From: Eonycteris spelaea
Taxonomy: Eukaryota; Chordata; Mammalia; Chiroptera; Pteropodidae
Direction: 5' to 3'
NCBI GenBank assembly: GCA_003508835.1
Contig: PUFA01000105.1
Location: 2,108,001 to 2,172,000, forward strand
DNA: 64,000 nucleotides
Each line of letters starts with the position of its first letter. The stretch's first letter is position 1. The translations under genes were made by a program, and so were the position numbers. Below are positions 35,862 to 46,466 of this stretch, one piece after another. The notes beneath the pieces were generated by a model. The model was not told the origin of the DNA. It saw only the letters and a list, made by a program, of their open reading frames with translations, and searched no databases.

Positions 35862-36290
35862 ATTGCTACATGACAAATTACCTCAAAATTTAGTGGCTTA
35901 AAACAAACATGCTTTACTTCACATTTTCCACAGATCAGGAATCCATAAGTACCTTAACTGTGCAATTCACATTCAGGGTCTCACAAGAGATCGCAGTGAA
36001 GATATGAGCTGGGCCTGTAGTTACCTACAGGCCTGACTGGAGCAGAAGGGCATCTTACAGGGCTGGTACCCTCACAACGTGACATCTGACTTTCCTCAGA
36101 GTAGGCAATCTGAGAATCTATGGCATTTTTTGCAACCTAGGCCTGAAGCTGAACACTGACATTTATGCAACATCCTAGTGATTACACAAGTCAATCTATT
36201 CATTGTGGGAAAATCGATTCCTGTTCAAGGAAGTAATTACCAGAAGTTAGGACTCATGGGCACCATCATGCAAGATGGTGACAGCAAAGA
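35860..36290 (+). mobile_element. ERVL-type (MLT2-like) LTR inside L1
   Basis: Begins TGCTACATGACAAATTACCT and AAATTTAGTGGCTTAAAACA. It continues with AGGAATCCATAAG and AGGGTCTCACAAGAGATCGC, and ends CAAGGAAGTAATTACCAGAA and CCATCATGCAAGATGGTGAC. That is the order of a common mammalian ERVL LTR from start to finish. L1 ORF2 sequence is colinear on both sides, so it inserted into the L1. Confidence 0.7.
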
Positions 36291-38626
36291 TACACCAAAA
36301 TAATATTATTAAAAAAAAAAAAAAAGATGAGGAAGCTAGATTCATATCAGACAAAAGTGACTTTAAAATTAAATCATTGTTAAAGATTAGAAAAGACGAT
36401 TAAATAATGATAAAAGTTTAAATTTATCAAGAGGATTTAACAAATCTAAACTCAGGTCCCTATGGAAATTTGTCTTAAAATATAGGAAGCAAGAGTATAT
36501 TTTTTAAAAAGGGAAGAATTGTCAATCTACCATCATGGGGACAAATTTCAACACATTTCACTCAATTATTGACAGTTCGTTTTAAACAGTCCAAAATTAG
36601 TAAAGACAGAGAAGATCTGAGCAACAGGATTAGCATGTTTAATTTCTATGTATAAGCAGAGAACATACACTATCTAATGTATACATACAGAAGGCATTTA
36701 TAAGAACATCATACAGTAGATCCAAATCAGGTCTGAGGTAATTTAAAAAATAATTTTTATGTGATCATGTTCTCTGGATACTGTGCAATTAAGATATGAT
36801 ATCAAAAAAACAATAACTACATATTTTATCATCTAAAAACACATTTCTAAGTAACAGATTATAAAGAAATCATAATGGGAACTTTAAGGTACTTAGAAAT
36901 GAACAATTATGCAAATATTAAAGGTCAAACAAACTCTGTGAACTGCTATAAAAACAGTACTTTGAGTATAACTGTGTATAGCTGTAAATGTTATATTTAA
37001 AGGAAAATGAAAATCAATGGACTAATCATTCAATATGTGAAAACAGAAGAACAACAGAAGAAATTGAAGAATATTGAAGTTAGGAGGTACTGTTTTAAAA
37101 AGGCAGAAATAAGTGACCTCAAGTGAATCAACTTAGCCAAAAGTCAAACCTATAGAGAGACTGTTCAAGAAAAAGGAGAGAAAACACAACCAATCAACCA
37201 ATCATAGGAATTAAATAGAGAACAAAACTAAAGTTTTAGCAGAGATTAAAAGAGAGCAAGAAAATACTACAAAAACTTGTATTATTGAAAATATTGTTAA
37301 AAGGATCAAATTCTGAGAAAAAAATAGCATTTATAAAACTGATTCAAAAAAGAATACCCTAAATATATACTAGTAATTGAATCAGCAGTTAAAATATGTA
37401 TATAATAAACACAAGGCCAAAATAGTTTTTCAAACAAATTGGATAAAACTTGCAAGGTACCAATTGTTTTGGTCTTGTGTATATTTTTAAAGGTAGTTAA
37501 AGAGGAAGAAACACTCCCCAGCTCCTTTGAAGTCAATGTGACCTTGATACTGAAGTCAGACAAGGATTTCATGAGAAGGAAAATTAAAGGCCTGTTTCGT
37601 TTATGAATACAGATGCAAAAGGCCCCAAATAAAAACAGCAGTGGATAAAAAGCATAATTTACAGATGACCAAGTTGTATTTTCCCCAGGAATCCAAGAGT
37701 AGTTTAACATTTAAAAATCTCTAAGTATCATTCACCACATTAAAGATTAAATACACTCAAACCAAAAACTTGATAAAATGCAGTACCACAAATGATAAAA
37801 ATTTTTAGCAAATGAGGAATAAAAGGGTACTTCTTCAACCTGATAAGAGGTCCCCACAAAAGGACTTAAGGAAATACCATTGCTGATGGTAATACACTAT
37901 GAAAATTCTTTTTAAAATCATGAACAAGGACACACCGTCTTACCACACCATTAAGCGTACTAGAATATCAGCTGGTATAGTAATGCCAGAAGAAATAGAA
38001 GTCATACAAACTAAAAAGGAAGAAACAAAATTGTCATTATTGTCAAATGATATGATTGTTTCAAAAAGAAAAAAACCTCCCCACAAATTTTAGGTTATTA
38101 GAAACATGGCTTTAGCAGCTGGCTAGTGATATGATTAATAGTAAAATATCCATTGTATTGCTGTATATCAGCACCAAATACTAAAAAAAAAAAAAAATCA
38201 GTACTTAAGACTGTTAGCATTTTCTATAGGAACAAAATATATTGTACACTTAAAAATATCTCTGAAAAAAGTTGCAAAAAATGAAATTAAATCCCAATCT
38301 CACAACAGATAGGAAAATAATTATCAGATAGGTTAAGGATTTAACTGTGAAAGACAAACAACACTTTTAGGAAAAAAAGTGGAAAAACATACTCATGGGA
38401 AAATCCATTCTTCTCAGAGGATAGGAAAAGAAGTACAACAAAAGTAAAGACTGATAATTTACAGCAGACTAAAAATTAAGAATTTATATTCATCAAAAGA
38501 CACTACAAATATAGTGAAAAAACAAACCATACTCCTGGAGAATGTATTTGTAACACATAACAACAGTATGAAGAATATATTAGGAATTCCTACAAATCAA
38601 TAAAAGACAGACAATGTAATTTTTTT

Positions 38627-38808
38627 AAAGAAGAAGGAGGAAGAGGAAGAGGAAGAGAAGAAGAAGAAGAAGGAAGGAGGAGGAGGAGGAGGAGGAGGAG
38701 GAGGAGAAGGAGAAGGAGAAGGAGAAGAAGGAGAAGAAAGAGAAGAAGGAGAAGAAGGAGAAGAAGGAGAAGAAGAAAGAAGAAGGAGGAGGAGGAAAGA
38801 AAAGAAAA
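38627..38808. repeat. 182-bp uninterrupted polypurine tract (GGA/GAA)n
   Basis: Every plus-strand base from 38627 to 38808 is A or G, arranged as AAGAAGG, GGA and GAA triplets. The minus strand is the matching polypyrimidine. It lies inside the distal ORF2 part of the long L1. Confidence 0.97.
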
Positions 38809-39545
38809 TATCTACAGGCTTTTCTCCTAAGAGAAAACAAGAATAGAGAATAGGTCATGAAAAGGTATCCAACCTCATTAATGTAAATGCGAATTAAGAG
38901 CGTCATGAGATTCTATTTTATTCCCTTGAATTGGGGGAAATTAAGAAGTTTTATAATACCAAATATTGGTGAGATTATGTAAGCAACAGATTTAGAAAAA
39001 TATAATTAACATTTCCTACCAAAATTGAAAATGCTCATATGCTACAATTCAGCAATTCTCTTAGGTACTTAGAAAAAGTGTACACTAGAAGTAAAGGAAT
39101 GTTCGTAGCATCAGTTAATGGTTTCAAAAAGCTAGGAGATCCCAAAAGTTCCTCAGCAGGAGAATTGGTAAATTATGGCATATATGTACACTGTAAACCC
39201 CTTACATACAACAACGATGAATTCAAAGAGCAAATCTCAGAATACTGTGCGATAACATTCTTAAAGAGAGAAGGATTAAACAGTATGATGCTTAGGGCTG
39301 CATATATGAGAATAAAACAAAAAAAAAGTAGGGAGAATGGCAGACATAAAATGCAGAAGAATAGTAATACCTGGATGGGGAGGCAAAAGGATGGGATAGG
39401 AAGAGAGCAAGGGAATGTCGGGTACGTGGTCACTCATTTTATCAGCATGCCTTGTACATGAAATCTAGGTCACGTATGCTCTTTGGATAAAGCAAATGTT
39501 CCATAAAAAAGATAACAAAGAAATAAGAAAAAAATTTTAAAAGAC

Positions 39546-41214
39546 AATAGTGGTAAGAGCTCATTAAAGGAATCAGAAAACAGGATAGAATAAAAATAAT
39601 GTTGAGTCTCTTTTACTGGGTTTTCATGAATATTCTTATGGAATCATAAGGAAAGCAAATCACGTATTATTTTTTATCCACATTATAACCTAGATTTCTA
39701 AGTATTAGGTATTTCAAAGTCAACATGAACTGTACTTATTGTTCATGCTTATAAATGTTTTCCTTTATTTTTAAAATATATTTCAGAAGTGGGAGTCCTT
39801 TTTAACTTTTTATAAATAAAATTCAAATAAACATAATAAGTACCTATAAATTTAAAAAATTTGCAAGTGTGTACGTACAGACACACATGAATTAAGTGTA
39901 ATTGCAAAAGATACATGCAAAATATTCTAGGAAATTTACTTCTTAAAATAATATAATAAAAATTATTTTAAAAGTTTATGTCTTAAAGGTAATTTTAGTT
40001 TTTTAACTAGAAAAGTTGAAGACTTCAAATTTAAAGTCTTTGGTCATTTAGTCTCAGGTGATTCTATAGCTGTTGAATGAGTTAATCTTTAAATATTTGT
40101 ATGGAGTTCGAGGACACTTTGCCATATGACATCTCTCCATTAGAAAATTGATTGGGTTTCTAGTGTCTAGTTCTCTCTGGTCCTCTGTTCTCTCTTGCTC
40201 TCTCTGTTGGTGGACATATACCAAAAAATCTCTTTCGCATTCTTGCTTCTTTTATAACCCATTACTATTTGTGTACACAAACATCAAGTAAAGCTATTTA
40301 GGCATACATATGAGCAATTCACAAGGGATGTTTGTTGTTGTTGTTGTTGTTTACTTCTGGGGAAATATAAAGTATCTGATCTCTGATCCCCCACACATTG
40401 TGCCGGCTGTGAAAAATATTTGTTTTTGTCTTTTTTACATCTATCCAATCCTACCGACAGCCCAGTATTCCCTAAAGAATCTGTTCACAGAGTCTGACTG
40501 GAGGACGTGGCCGTCATAGGACATATAAGAATATTTCCCCAAGAAATATCATCACTAGCAATCATTTCTTCTGGATTTTCAAGGATACTCTGTTTATAAA
40601 ATCCTGTGACAAAATATTTTTGGAGATGATACAGTTTAAGTTACCAGCCAACATCGTTTCCAAGCTATTTAATAACCGGCTCAGAGTGACGTCCTTTGGC
40701 TCAGGGTAGGCCCAGAGGGCCAGGGCCAAACAGATGGGACAGACTGAGGGATGGGACCAAGGTCAAGTTTTACCTATGTTATAATTTGGTAAATGTTCTC
40801 AAAATTGTCCATGATAACTTCTTTCATCTCCTCTTGTTCTAACTGGGAAAATAGAAAAGGAATGTATTCAAAACCTATTTCAGGAAGTCAGGTTTGTAAA
40901 TTAGGATGAAAAGTATAACATTTCTAAGAAAGTATTCTCAGCATTTCATAAAATAGTCTTGAGAATCTCAGAAGGCATAGTATTAGAATTAGAAAATTTC
41001 ATAATAGTACCCTTTTGAGAGCCTTGCAGACCGATTAATTGGTATTAATTGCTTGTAACCTTGAGGAGAAAAATTCTGTACTGCCTTGTTTGACCCTTAC
41101 CAAGAAGAAAGACAGTACAAACTTTTAAAGGGCAAGTTCATTTAAAATTTATCTTTCTGATAATTTCATGATCAGAAGCCTAAGTTTTAAACTTATGTTA
41201 AGAGCATTATATTT
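39546..41214. other. No recognised feature; (GTT)n at 40329
   Basis: AT-rich sequence with a (GTT)n run at 40329-40351 and a slightly GC-richer patch at 40680-40770. No gene or transposon is recognised. Confidence 0.45.
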
Positions 41215-41500
41215 TTTTTCCAGTGTTATTGAAACGTAATTAACACATACATCACTGTATAAAGTTTCAAATAGGCTAAATAGACATGATTGGTTTGATT
41301 TACATATACTGTGAAATGATTACCATAATAAGTTTAGTTCACTTTGTCATATATAGATCCAAAAAAGGATAAAAAAATTCTCCTAGTGATAAGAGCTGTT
41401 AGGTTCTACTTTCTTAAACCATCCCTATATATCCCTATACAGCAGTGTTAGCTCTAGTCATCAGGTTGTACATTACATCCTAAGGGCACTTATTTTTTTA
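41215..41500 (-). mobile_element. L1 LINE 3' UTR, antisense
   Basis: CAGTGTTATTGAAACGTAAT, then TGTGAAATGATTACCATAAT, then AGTTTAGTTCACTTTGTCAT, then CAGCAGTGTTAGCTCTAGTC, then GGTTGTACATTACATCCTA follow the reverse complement of an old L1 3' UTR. Confidence 0.8.
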
Positions 41501-41974
41501 AATACATCAATATTTATTATTTTTATTTTTATTGTCTAAGTGGATTTCTAACTATATTCCTAACTGCATTAGATGATCATGGTTAGACTGTTTTTTTCCT
41601 TTTCATATTTCTCTTCTGTTAAGTCAAATTGTAATTTGAAATATGCGTTCAGCTATGCTTTTTTTTCTAGCTATAGTTTTAACTTGATTAGCAGAGGAAA
41701 AATTAAAAAAATATATACAGTATTCCCTCAGTATATTTTGTTCTGATTTTAATAAGGTGATCATGAATCAGAATGCTGGGAACTGGCTGTAACAAACCAA
41801 GGTTAAGAAGACTCTGAGTAGCCAAATCAACCTTATGACATAGGAAATGAGGATTTCCTAGCATGAAGTCTCAAAATACAGGACGTGAACATGAATCAGA
41901 GGAGAAATGGGTATATTCTGAAATAATAGCAACTCCTCTCAAGGAGAAAAAGGAAGTGTGTTAGTAATGAGAGA
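41501..41974. other. No recognised feature
   Basis: T-rich to mixed unique DNA. Confidence 0.45.
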
Positions 41975-42130
41975 AAATACATTGTCGACTCACTTAGTCA
42001 CTCATTTAACAAACACTAATGAACACAGGTCATGTGCCAAGCAGGAGACAGAAAAATGCCTAAAACATGGAACCTATTTTCTAATCTAGTATATGTGAAA
42101 AGAGATAGAATAATCACCTATGAAAAAAAT
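41975..42130 (-). repeat. L2 LINE 3' end, antisense
   Basis: CACTCATTTAACAAACACTA, then GGTCATGTGCCAAGCAGGAG, then ATGGAACCTATTTTCTAATC match the reverse complement of the L2 tail. Confidence 0.6.
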
Positions 42131-42654
42131 AGAACAGCAAATTCTGAGTACACCTGTGAGCCTTACGTATAAACCTAGGTGCTCTTGTAGTCATGAGCTA
42201 CAACTGGCCTTGTGAAAAAAAAGGTTAGCCAAGAGCTGTTTTTTTCCTCTGAGCTTAAAGTATAAAATGATCAAAACCATATGCTATGAATTTCACAAAG
42301 GATAATAGTACTTGACCAGAAAATAGAGGCTAGTCCTTTTAACCAAAACAAAGTCAGGCGTTCAGCCCGAGTCCAGCCTTTGATGAGGGAGCTGGGAGTT
42401 GGGAATAAGTAGTGGGTGTTGGCATGTATCCTGGTTCTGAATATTTCGAAACATAACTAGATCTCATCCAAATTTCCCTGACTCTGCCCTTATTTTTGAC
42501 CCCAGGCCAGACAAGGTAGAGGAAGCCAACTGTGAAAAGATCATCTTCAAGAGACTTTTAGCAGTACACATCACCCAAGAACAGGAAGGTTTCTTCATTC
42601 CATTCTTCTTGCCTTCACTACAACCTTGACCTCAACTGACAATCTAATTCATGA
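42131..42654. other. No recognised feature
   Basis: Unique-looking DNA between two antisense L2 tails. Confidence 0.45.
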
Positions 42655-42800
42655 TTTTTAAAAATTCATTTACTCATCCATTTAACAAATATTTGTAAAG
42701 CACTTAACTATGTGAGGAGCTGTGTTAAACATTGGAGATATAATGGTAAACAAAATGGTCACAGTTCCACCCTTATGAAAACTATAGCCCAGCGTCGAAT
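42655..42800 (-). repeat. L2 LINE 3' end, antisense
   Basis: CATCCATTTAACAAATATTT, then GTAAAGCACTTAACTATGTG, then GGAGATATAATGGTAAACAA, then CACCCTTATG follow the antisense L2 tail closely. Confidence 0.75.
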
Positions 42801-42834
42801 ATAATTTAAAAATATTTATTTAATTCTCTTGTAT

Positions 42835-42990
42835 TTCTTGTTATTCGGAGGATATAAAAGAAGCATGGCACTGTCTCTGTCCTCTAGGAGTTAACAATTT
42901 GCAAAGGCACGTACATCAAAATTTAAAAACATAAGGCTGCACATAGCAGTAAAGCTGAATACAACTAAATGCTCAAATATACAATTATAT
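42835..42990 (-). repeat. L2 LINE 3' region, antisense, second piece
   Basis: GGAGGATATAAAAGAAGCAT and CTGTCCTCTAGGAGTTAACA repeat a part of the L2 tail already present in the preceding piece. It is therefore either an independent L2 insertion or a local duplication. Confidence 0.5.
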
Positions 42991-43559
42991 AACAATTGAT
43001 ACTTCCTTGGTGACAGCTACTGCTTCTCAGCATGTCATTCAGAGCACCAACCAGGTAGCGTCTTTTGTCAGACAGGTGGTGTCGTCCTCTGCCATCTGTC
43101 CCTGGAGTGCATGTAACAGAGAGGCAGAGACCCTGGAACTTGCAAATGAAAAAAAAAAATCACCCTAATATGGATAATTGTAAGAGAATCAGAAAATTCC
43201 ACTTAGAAGCCAAAAGTGGTTCAACTGGCATTTGACCAGTGAGGAAACCAAATAACTGGTTTAGTTTAATATATCAACCAAACAAAAATCAGTGAACAAC
43301 AAACAAACAAACAAAAAATAATATAAAAACTAATTTGAAGATAGCCATGCAACTGGTATATTTTCTACCATATTTCAACCCTGCTCAAGGGTTTAATTGG
43401 AACGAAAACAAACATAGGACATCTTTTCTTCAAGTCTCCATTTACTGTCATTTACTCTTTTCTCTCTTCTCATAGTACACTGGTTCTTTGGGTTGGACTT
43501 GCTCAGAGACCTCTGTCCAGATGTCTCTCCAGGGAAAAGCCCTTCCTTGTGTCTGTGAA
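42991..43559. other. No recognised feature; (AAAC)n
   Basis: Holds an (AAAC)n stretch near 43298-43314. Nothing else is recognised. Confidence 0.45.
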
Positions 43560-44560
43560 ATTATGTTAATCTACCAGTGTGGGAATCCAGCCCTGATTCC
43601 ACTCATTGCCAAACAATTAATTGCATTGGAGCTGTTGATTACAGACATTCTTCCCTGCACCACTGCATAAAATGATCGGATCTCTTTACCTCCTGTTTCA
43701 AGTGGTGTTTTTTGTTTTACTTTCTGCAACTATCAGTGGATGATTTTATTGCTCAGAAAGATAGCTCTGTCCTCACAGAGCAGGAAACACGGTCTGAAGC
43801 TGAAGGGGAAGGAACTCACTTAAATGGTAGCAATGACAACAACACCATAATAAACCTTTTCAGAATCAGTTACTGCCTACCCCTCCATCCAGCCTCTTCC
43901 CTCACTCCCACACCCTCCCCCCCACACACACATATAAGTGGCTTCCACCTCCTTCTGTCATTCCAATCAAAGCAGGTTGTCTGCTGCTAATTACTGAGAA
44001 CTCAGAATCCTAATCCTTCACACCTTGTTCATTAGCCAGTCTAATAATAATGTGAGAAATCCAAAGGGCGAGGATGATTGTCACACTTCCAAGCAGCTGT
44101 GCTAACTGCCCTCTGGTCACCCAGCACGATTAAAGTCTTCCTATTGTGACATTTCTATTTGGTGTTTTGTTCACTTTTATATATATATCGATATGCTCGT
44201 TTTCCTCGACGTGGTCAAAATAACGACTCGATTATATTTTCAAAAATAAAATGAATAAAGAAAGAAGAAGTAACCCATGAAATTTATCTAAAAGAACACA
44301 TTTGTGCACACAAATTGTAGATGAATATCTGAGAGATGTTGCATTGTAGTTCTAATTAATGCGCTGTGGGGCTTCTTAGAAAATTAGTTATTTTCCATGA
44401 GCTAATCATTGTACATTGTTTATTAGGTGCTCATGAGTCCCCACATTACAAGGGTCGTATTCAGATTTTAGCTGCTCCTACTCCAGACGGTCTCAAAGAC
44501 TGTGTGCTGGACAGAGCATGCAAATTCTTGAATAAAGCATAAGATGCACAATAAGGAATT
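43560..44560. promoter_or_regulatory. Candidate conserved enhancer island
   Basis: About 1 kb free of recognised repeats. It carries the palindrome CAATTAATTG (43614-43623), a CTAATTAATG homeodomain-type site (44352-44361) and a perfect POU octamer ATGCAAAT (44518-44525). Six CpGs fall within 42 bases (44189-44230), unusual in such AT-rich DNA. This is a motif-and-context inference; each motif alone is common by chance. Confidence 0.35.
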
Positions 44561-45847
44561 AATTCTTTTTTGCAGTGGGTGAATCTTTGGAAGGCACCAC
44601 ATCTTTAAAATGTGCCTTGCTGATTTTTAACAAGAAACAAATCACAGAAAAATATAATGTTGGTTTTTGAAAAAAAGAAAAAAAATAATATTTTGAAACA
44701 AAACAAAATAAAAACTGCTTTATCTTCCAAAGCCAGAAGTGTAGAGTTAGTGGCATAGTGGCTGACCCCAGTTTTCAGTATATTCTCCGTTCTAAGGACA
44801 TTGACAGGAAATGGTCAGCCTGGAGATACAATGAAAGGAAACTCAGCAGTGAGGGTTTCACTGATAACATGTGATTTGAAGTCAGAGAACAGCCTAACGG
44901 TCATTCACTCGCTTAGGCCAAAGCGTATAATAATCCAAAGGCTCCACTAAAATCTTGTCATAAACGCACACAGAAGATGATATTTGACTCAGAGGCAGAG
45001 CAGAACATTTTCTTACTAATAGATGGGCTGCAACAACTGATCAATATTTAGGTATTATTTTACAACATCTTATTTGTCTAATCTATACTTGTCCTGGAAT
45101 TTCTTATGTAACACAATAAAAAAAAAATGACTTTTTCAAGTAAGCTCCTTTCTAATGAAACTTTGATGAACCAGAGCACACCCTTATTCTTTCTCATCTC
45201 CTACAACCTCTCTCCGCCTATAACTTTTTTCCTGTTTATCTTGAGAATAGCTCTCCTTAGTAGACAAAAATCACAGAAATTCAGTGTTTTATTTTCATAA
45301 GTTTGGATGGAACTCATCTCATGTTTTCTTAAATGGAGTACGCCCTATGGTCAATTATTTAACTTTTTCTAACATCAATAACTGTACTGAACTGGATTAG
45401 AAAGTCCTCAGAGACTACAGATGCTGTAACGCTCTTATTCCCACACAAAGCTCACAATATGGCACCCCTGTGACTTAGATTTGTCGTTCTACCTTCTTTT
45501 CATATTATTATTATTATTATTACCTTCCTTTTTACCAAATTGTCAGCCTAACAAGATGTGAAAGAATGTGAGTTTGAAGTCTCAGACATATACTTACTTA
45601 CTCATCGTTGCCTCTCTCAACACTTGTAATTTCTTTGAACTTAGAAAGTGACTAGGTAAATTTGTTAAATCGTGGGTAAAATAAGACCCAATGAATGTTC
45701 AGTGGGAACTTGAAGGCTTTCATTGAATGAGCTTCGGTAATTAGATATTTATAAAGATGTGTATTAAACATGTCTTTTGCAGAATTCTGAGGCTGCAATT
45801 CATTTAAAAGCATAGTAAATAGACATAAAGCTAATTTTAGTTAAAGA
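44561..45847. other. No recognised feature
   Basis: Unique-looking DNA with a (TTA)n run at about 45506-45523. Confidence 0.45.
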
Positions 45848-46168
45848 GCAGTACCATCCAATGGAACTGTATTGTGAATCACATATTTAATTGCAAATTT
45901 TTCCCAGACCCAATAAAAAAGTAAAAAGAAAAAAGTGAAATAAATTTTAATGAAGTATCTTATTTAACCCACTATATCCAAAATATCATTTCAACATATA
46001 CGAAATTATTCTGACATTTTTCATCACTCTTTTCTTGCAATCTAAGATTTTGAAATTCTGTGCATGGTTTACACATACAGCGTATCTCAGTTTTGACAGC
46101 CATCTTTTAAGTGTTCGATAGTTACACGTGGCTGTATGTGACCTTGACCTTGAATTACACAGGTGCAG
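45848..46168. mobile_element. hAT-type nonautonomous element, copy 2
   Basis: Begins AGCAGTACCATCCAATGGAA. It has AAAAAAGTGAAATAAATTTT, TTTAACCCACTATATCCAAA and TATCATTTCAACATATAC inside, then GTTTACACATACAGCGTATC and ACACGTGGCTG near the right end. The order matches the element at 22036-22349, so both belong to one family whose ends read TGTCCAATAGAA. Confidence 0.75.
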
Positions 46169-46263
46169 AGGACTTTTTTCCTTTAATCTTTAGGTCTCTG
46201 TGGCTCTAATCAATGGTCTTGGTCTTTGTATTTTATTCATTGTTATTATTTATTATTATTTAT

Positions 46264-46383
46264 GCCTATACAGCATCTAGTCTTCCTAGGTGGTCTCCTA
46301 TCCAGGTACTAAGCAGGACCGACCCTGCTTAGCTTCTGAGATCAGCCAGGATGGGGCTTGGTCAGGGTGGCATGGCCAGAGAC
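46264..46383 (-). other. 5S rRNA-derived SINE body
   Basis: Matches 5S rRNA from nucleotide 1 to the 3' end. The start GTCTCTGGCCATGCCACCCT resembles GTCTACGGCCATACCACCCT. The A-box part AAGCTAAGCAGGGTCGG is at 46319-46335 and the C-box part GGATAGGAGACCACC at 46289-46303. The internal control regions are the best preserved part. It is attached to the tRNA head, so it is not a 5S gene. Confidence 0.88.
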
Positions 46384-46392
46384 CATGGACCA

Positions 46393-46465
46393 TGGCACCA
46401 CTGGGGCGTGAACCCAGGACCTTCTGCGTGCAAAGCAGATGTGCTAACCACTACACTATGGAACC
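46393..46465 (-). other. tRNA-Val(UAC)-derived SINE head
   Basis: Folds as a cloverleaf: D stem GTGT/GCAC, anticodon stem TCTGC/GCAGA, T stem CTGGG/CCCAG, and an acceptor stem with one mismatch. The A box is at 46441-46458 and the B box GGTTCACGCCC at 46404-46414. Compared with tRNA-Val(UAC) as I recall it, about seven bases differ, and the anticodon now reads TGC. It is part of a retroposon, so I do not call it a functional tRNA gene. Confidence 0.85.
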
Positions 46466-46466
46466 A

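Larger units (their letters stand above)
34485..39545 (+). mobile_element. Long ancient L1 LINE (ORF1 to ORF2 end), interrupted
   Basis: An old L1M-type element covering most of the LINE in order. About 34560-35250 matches ORF1, including the coiled-coil part: the 75-codon frame at 34566 has the E/K/L pattern and an AQNxxC-like PRMQC stretch, and the DNA words TACCCAGAATGCAGTGCAAA and ATAAAAAGAAGTCCACATG. About 35560-35800 and 36330-36650 match the start of ORF2 (endonuclease). 37000-38600 matches reverse transcriptase (AAACACTCCCCAGCTCCTTT, TTGTCATTATTGTCAAATGA) and 38810-39480 the distal ORF2 (CAATTCAGCAATTCTC, GTCATGAGATTCTATTTTA). It is cut by the array and LTR at 35807-36290 and by the polypurine tract. 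Frameshifts and stops throughout make it noncoding. The 140-codon frame at 39039-39461 is a distal ORF2 relic at best. Confidence 0.85.
46230..46466 (-). mobile_element. Composite tRNA-Val / 5S rRNA SINE (MEG-TR-like)
   Basis: Read on the minus strand: a 73-base tRNA-like head (46465-46393), a 9-base linker, a 120-base 5S-rRNA-like body (46383-46264) and an ATAATAA-rich tail to about 46230. Both modules are near full length, and both Pol III promoter types are visible. Hybrid tRNA/5S SINEs are established for fruit bats (MEG-TR); whether the exact modules match that family I cannot verify here. A 9-bp repeat CTAATCAAT lies on both sides (46206-46214, 46471-46479) and may be a decayed target duplication. 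The 63-codon frame at 46290-46481 is not a gene. Confidence 0.85.

Noticed and set aside
39039..39461. 140-codon plus-strand open frame
   Set aside because: It falls in the distal ORF2 and 3' part of a decayed L1 with frameshifts either side, so it is a relic and not a host gene.
46264..46383. 5S rRNA gene or simple 5S pseudogene
   Set aside because: It is part of a composite element with a tRNA head directly upstream and a retroposon-type tail.
46393..46465. Functional tRNA gene on the minus strand
   Set aside because: The cloverleaf is good, but it is fused to a 5S-like body and A/T-rich tail. That makes it the head of a SINE.
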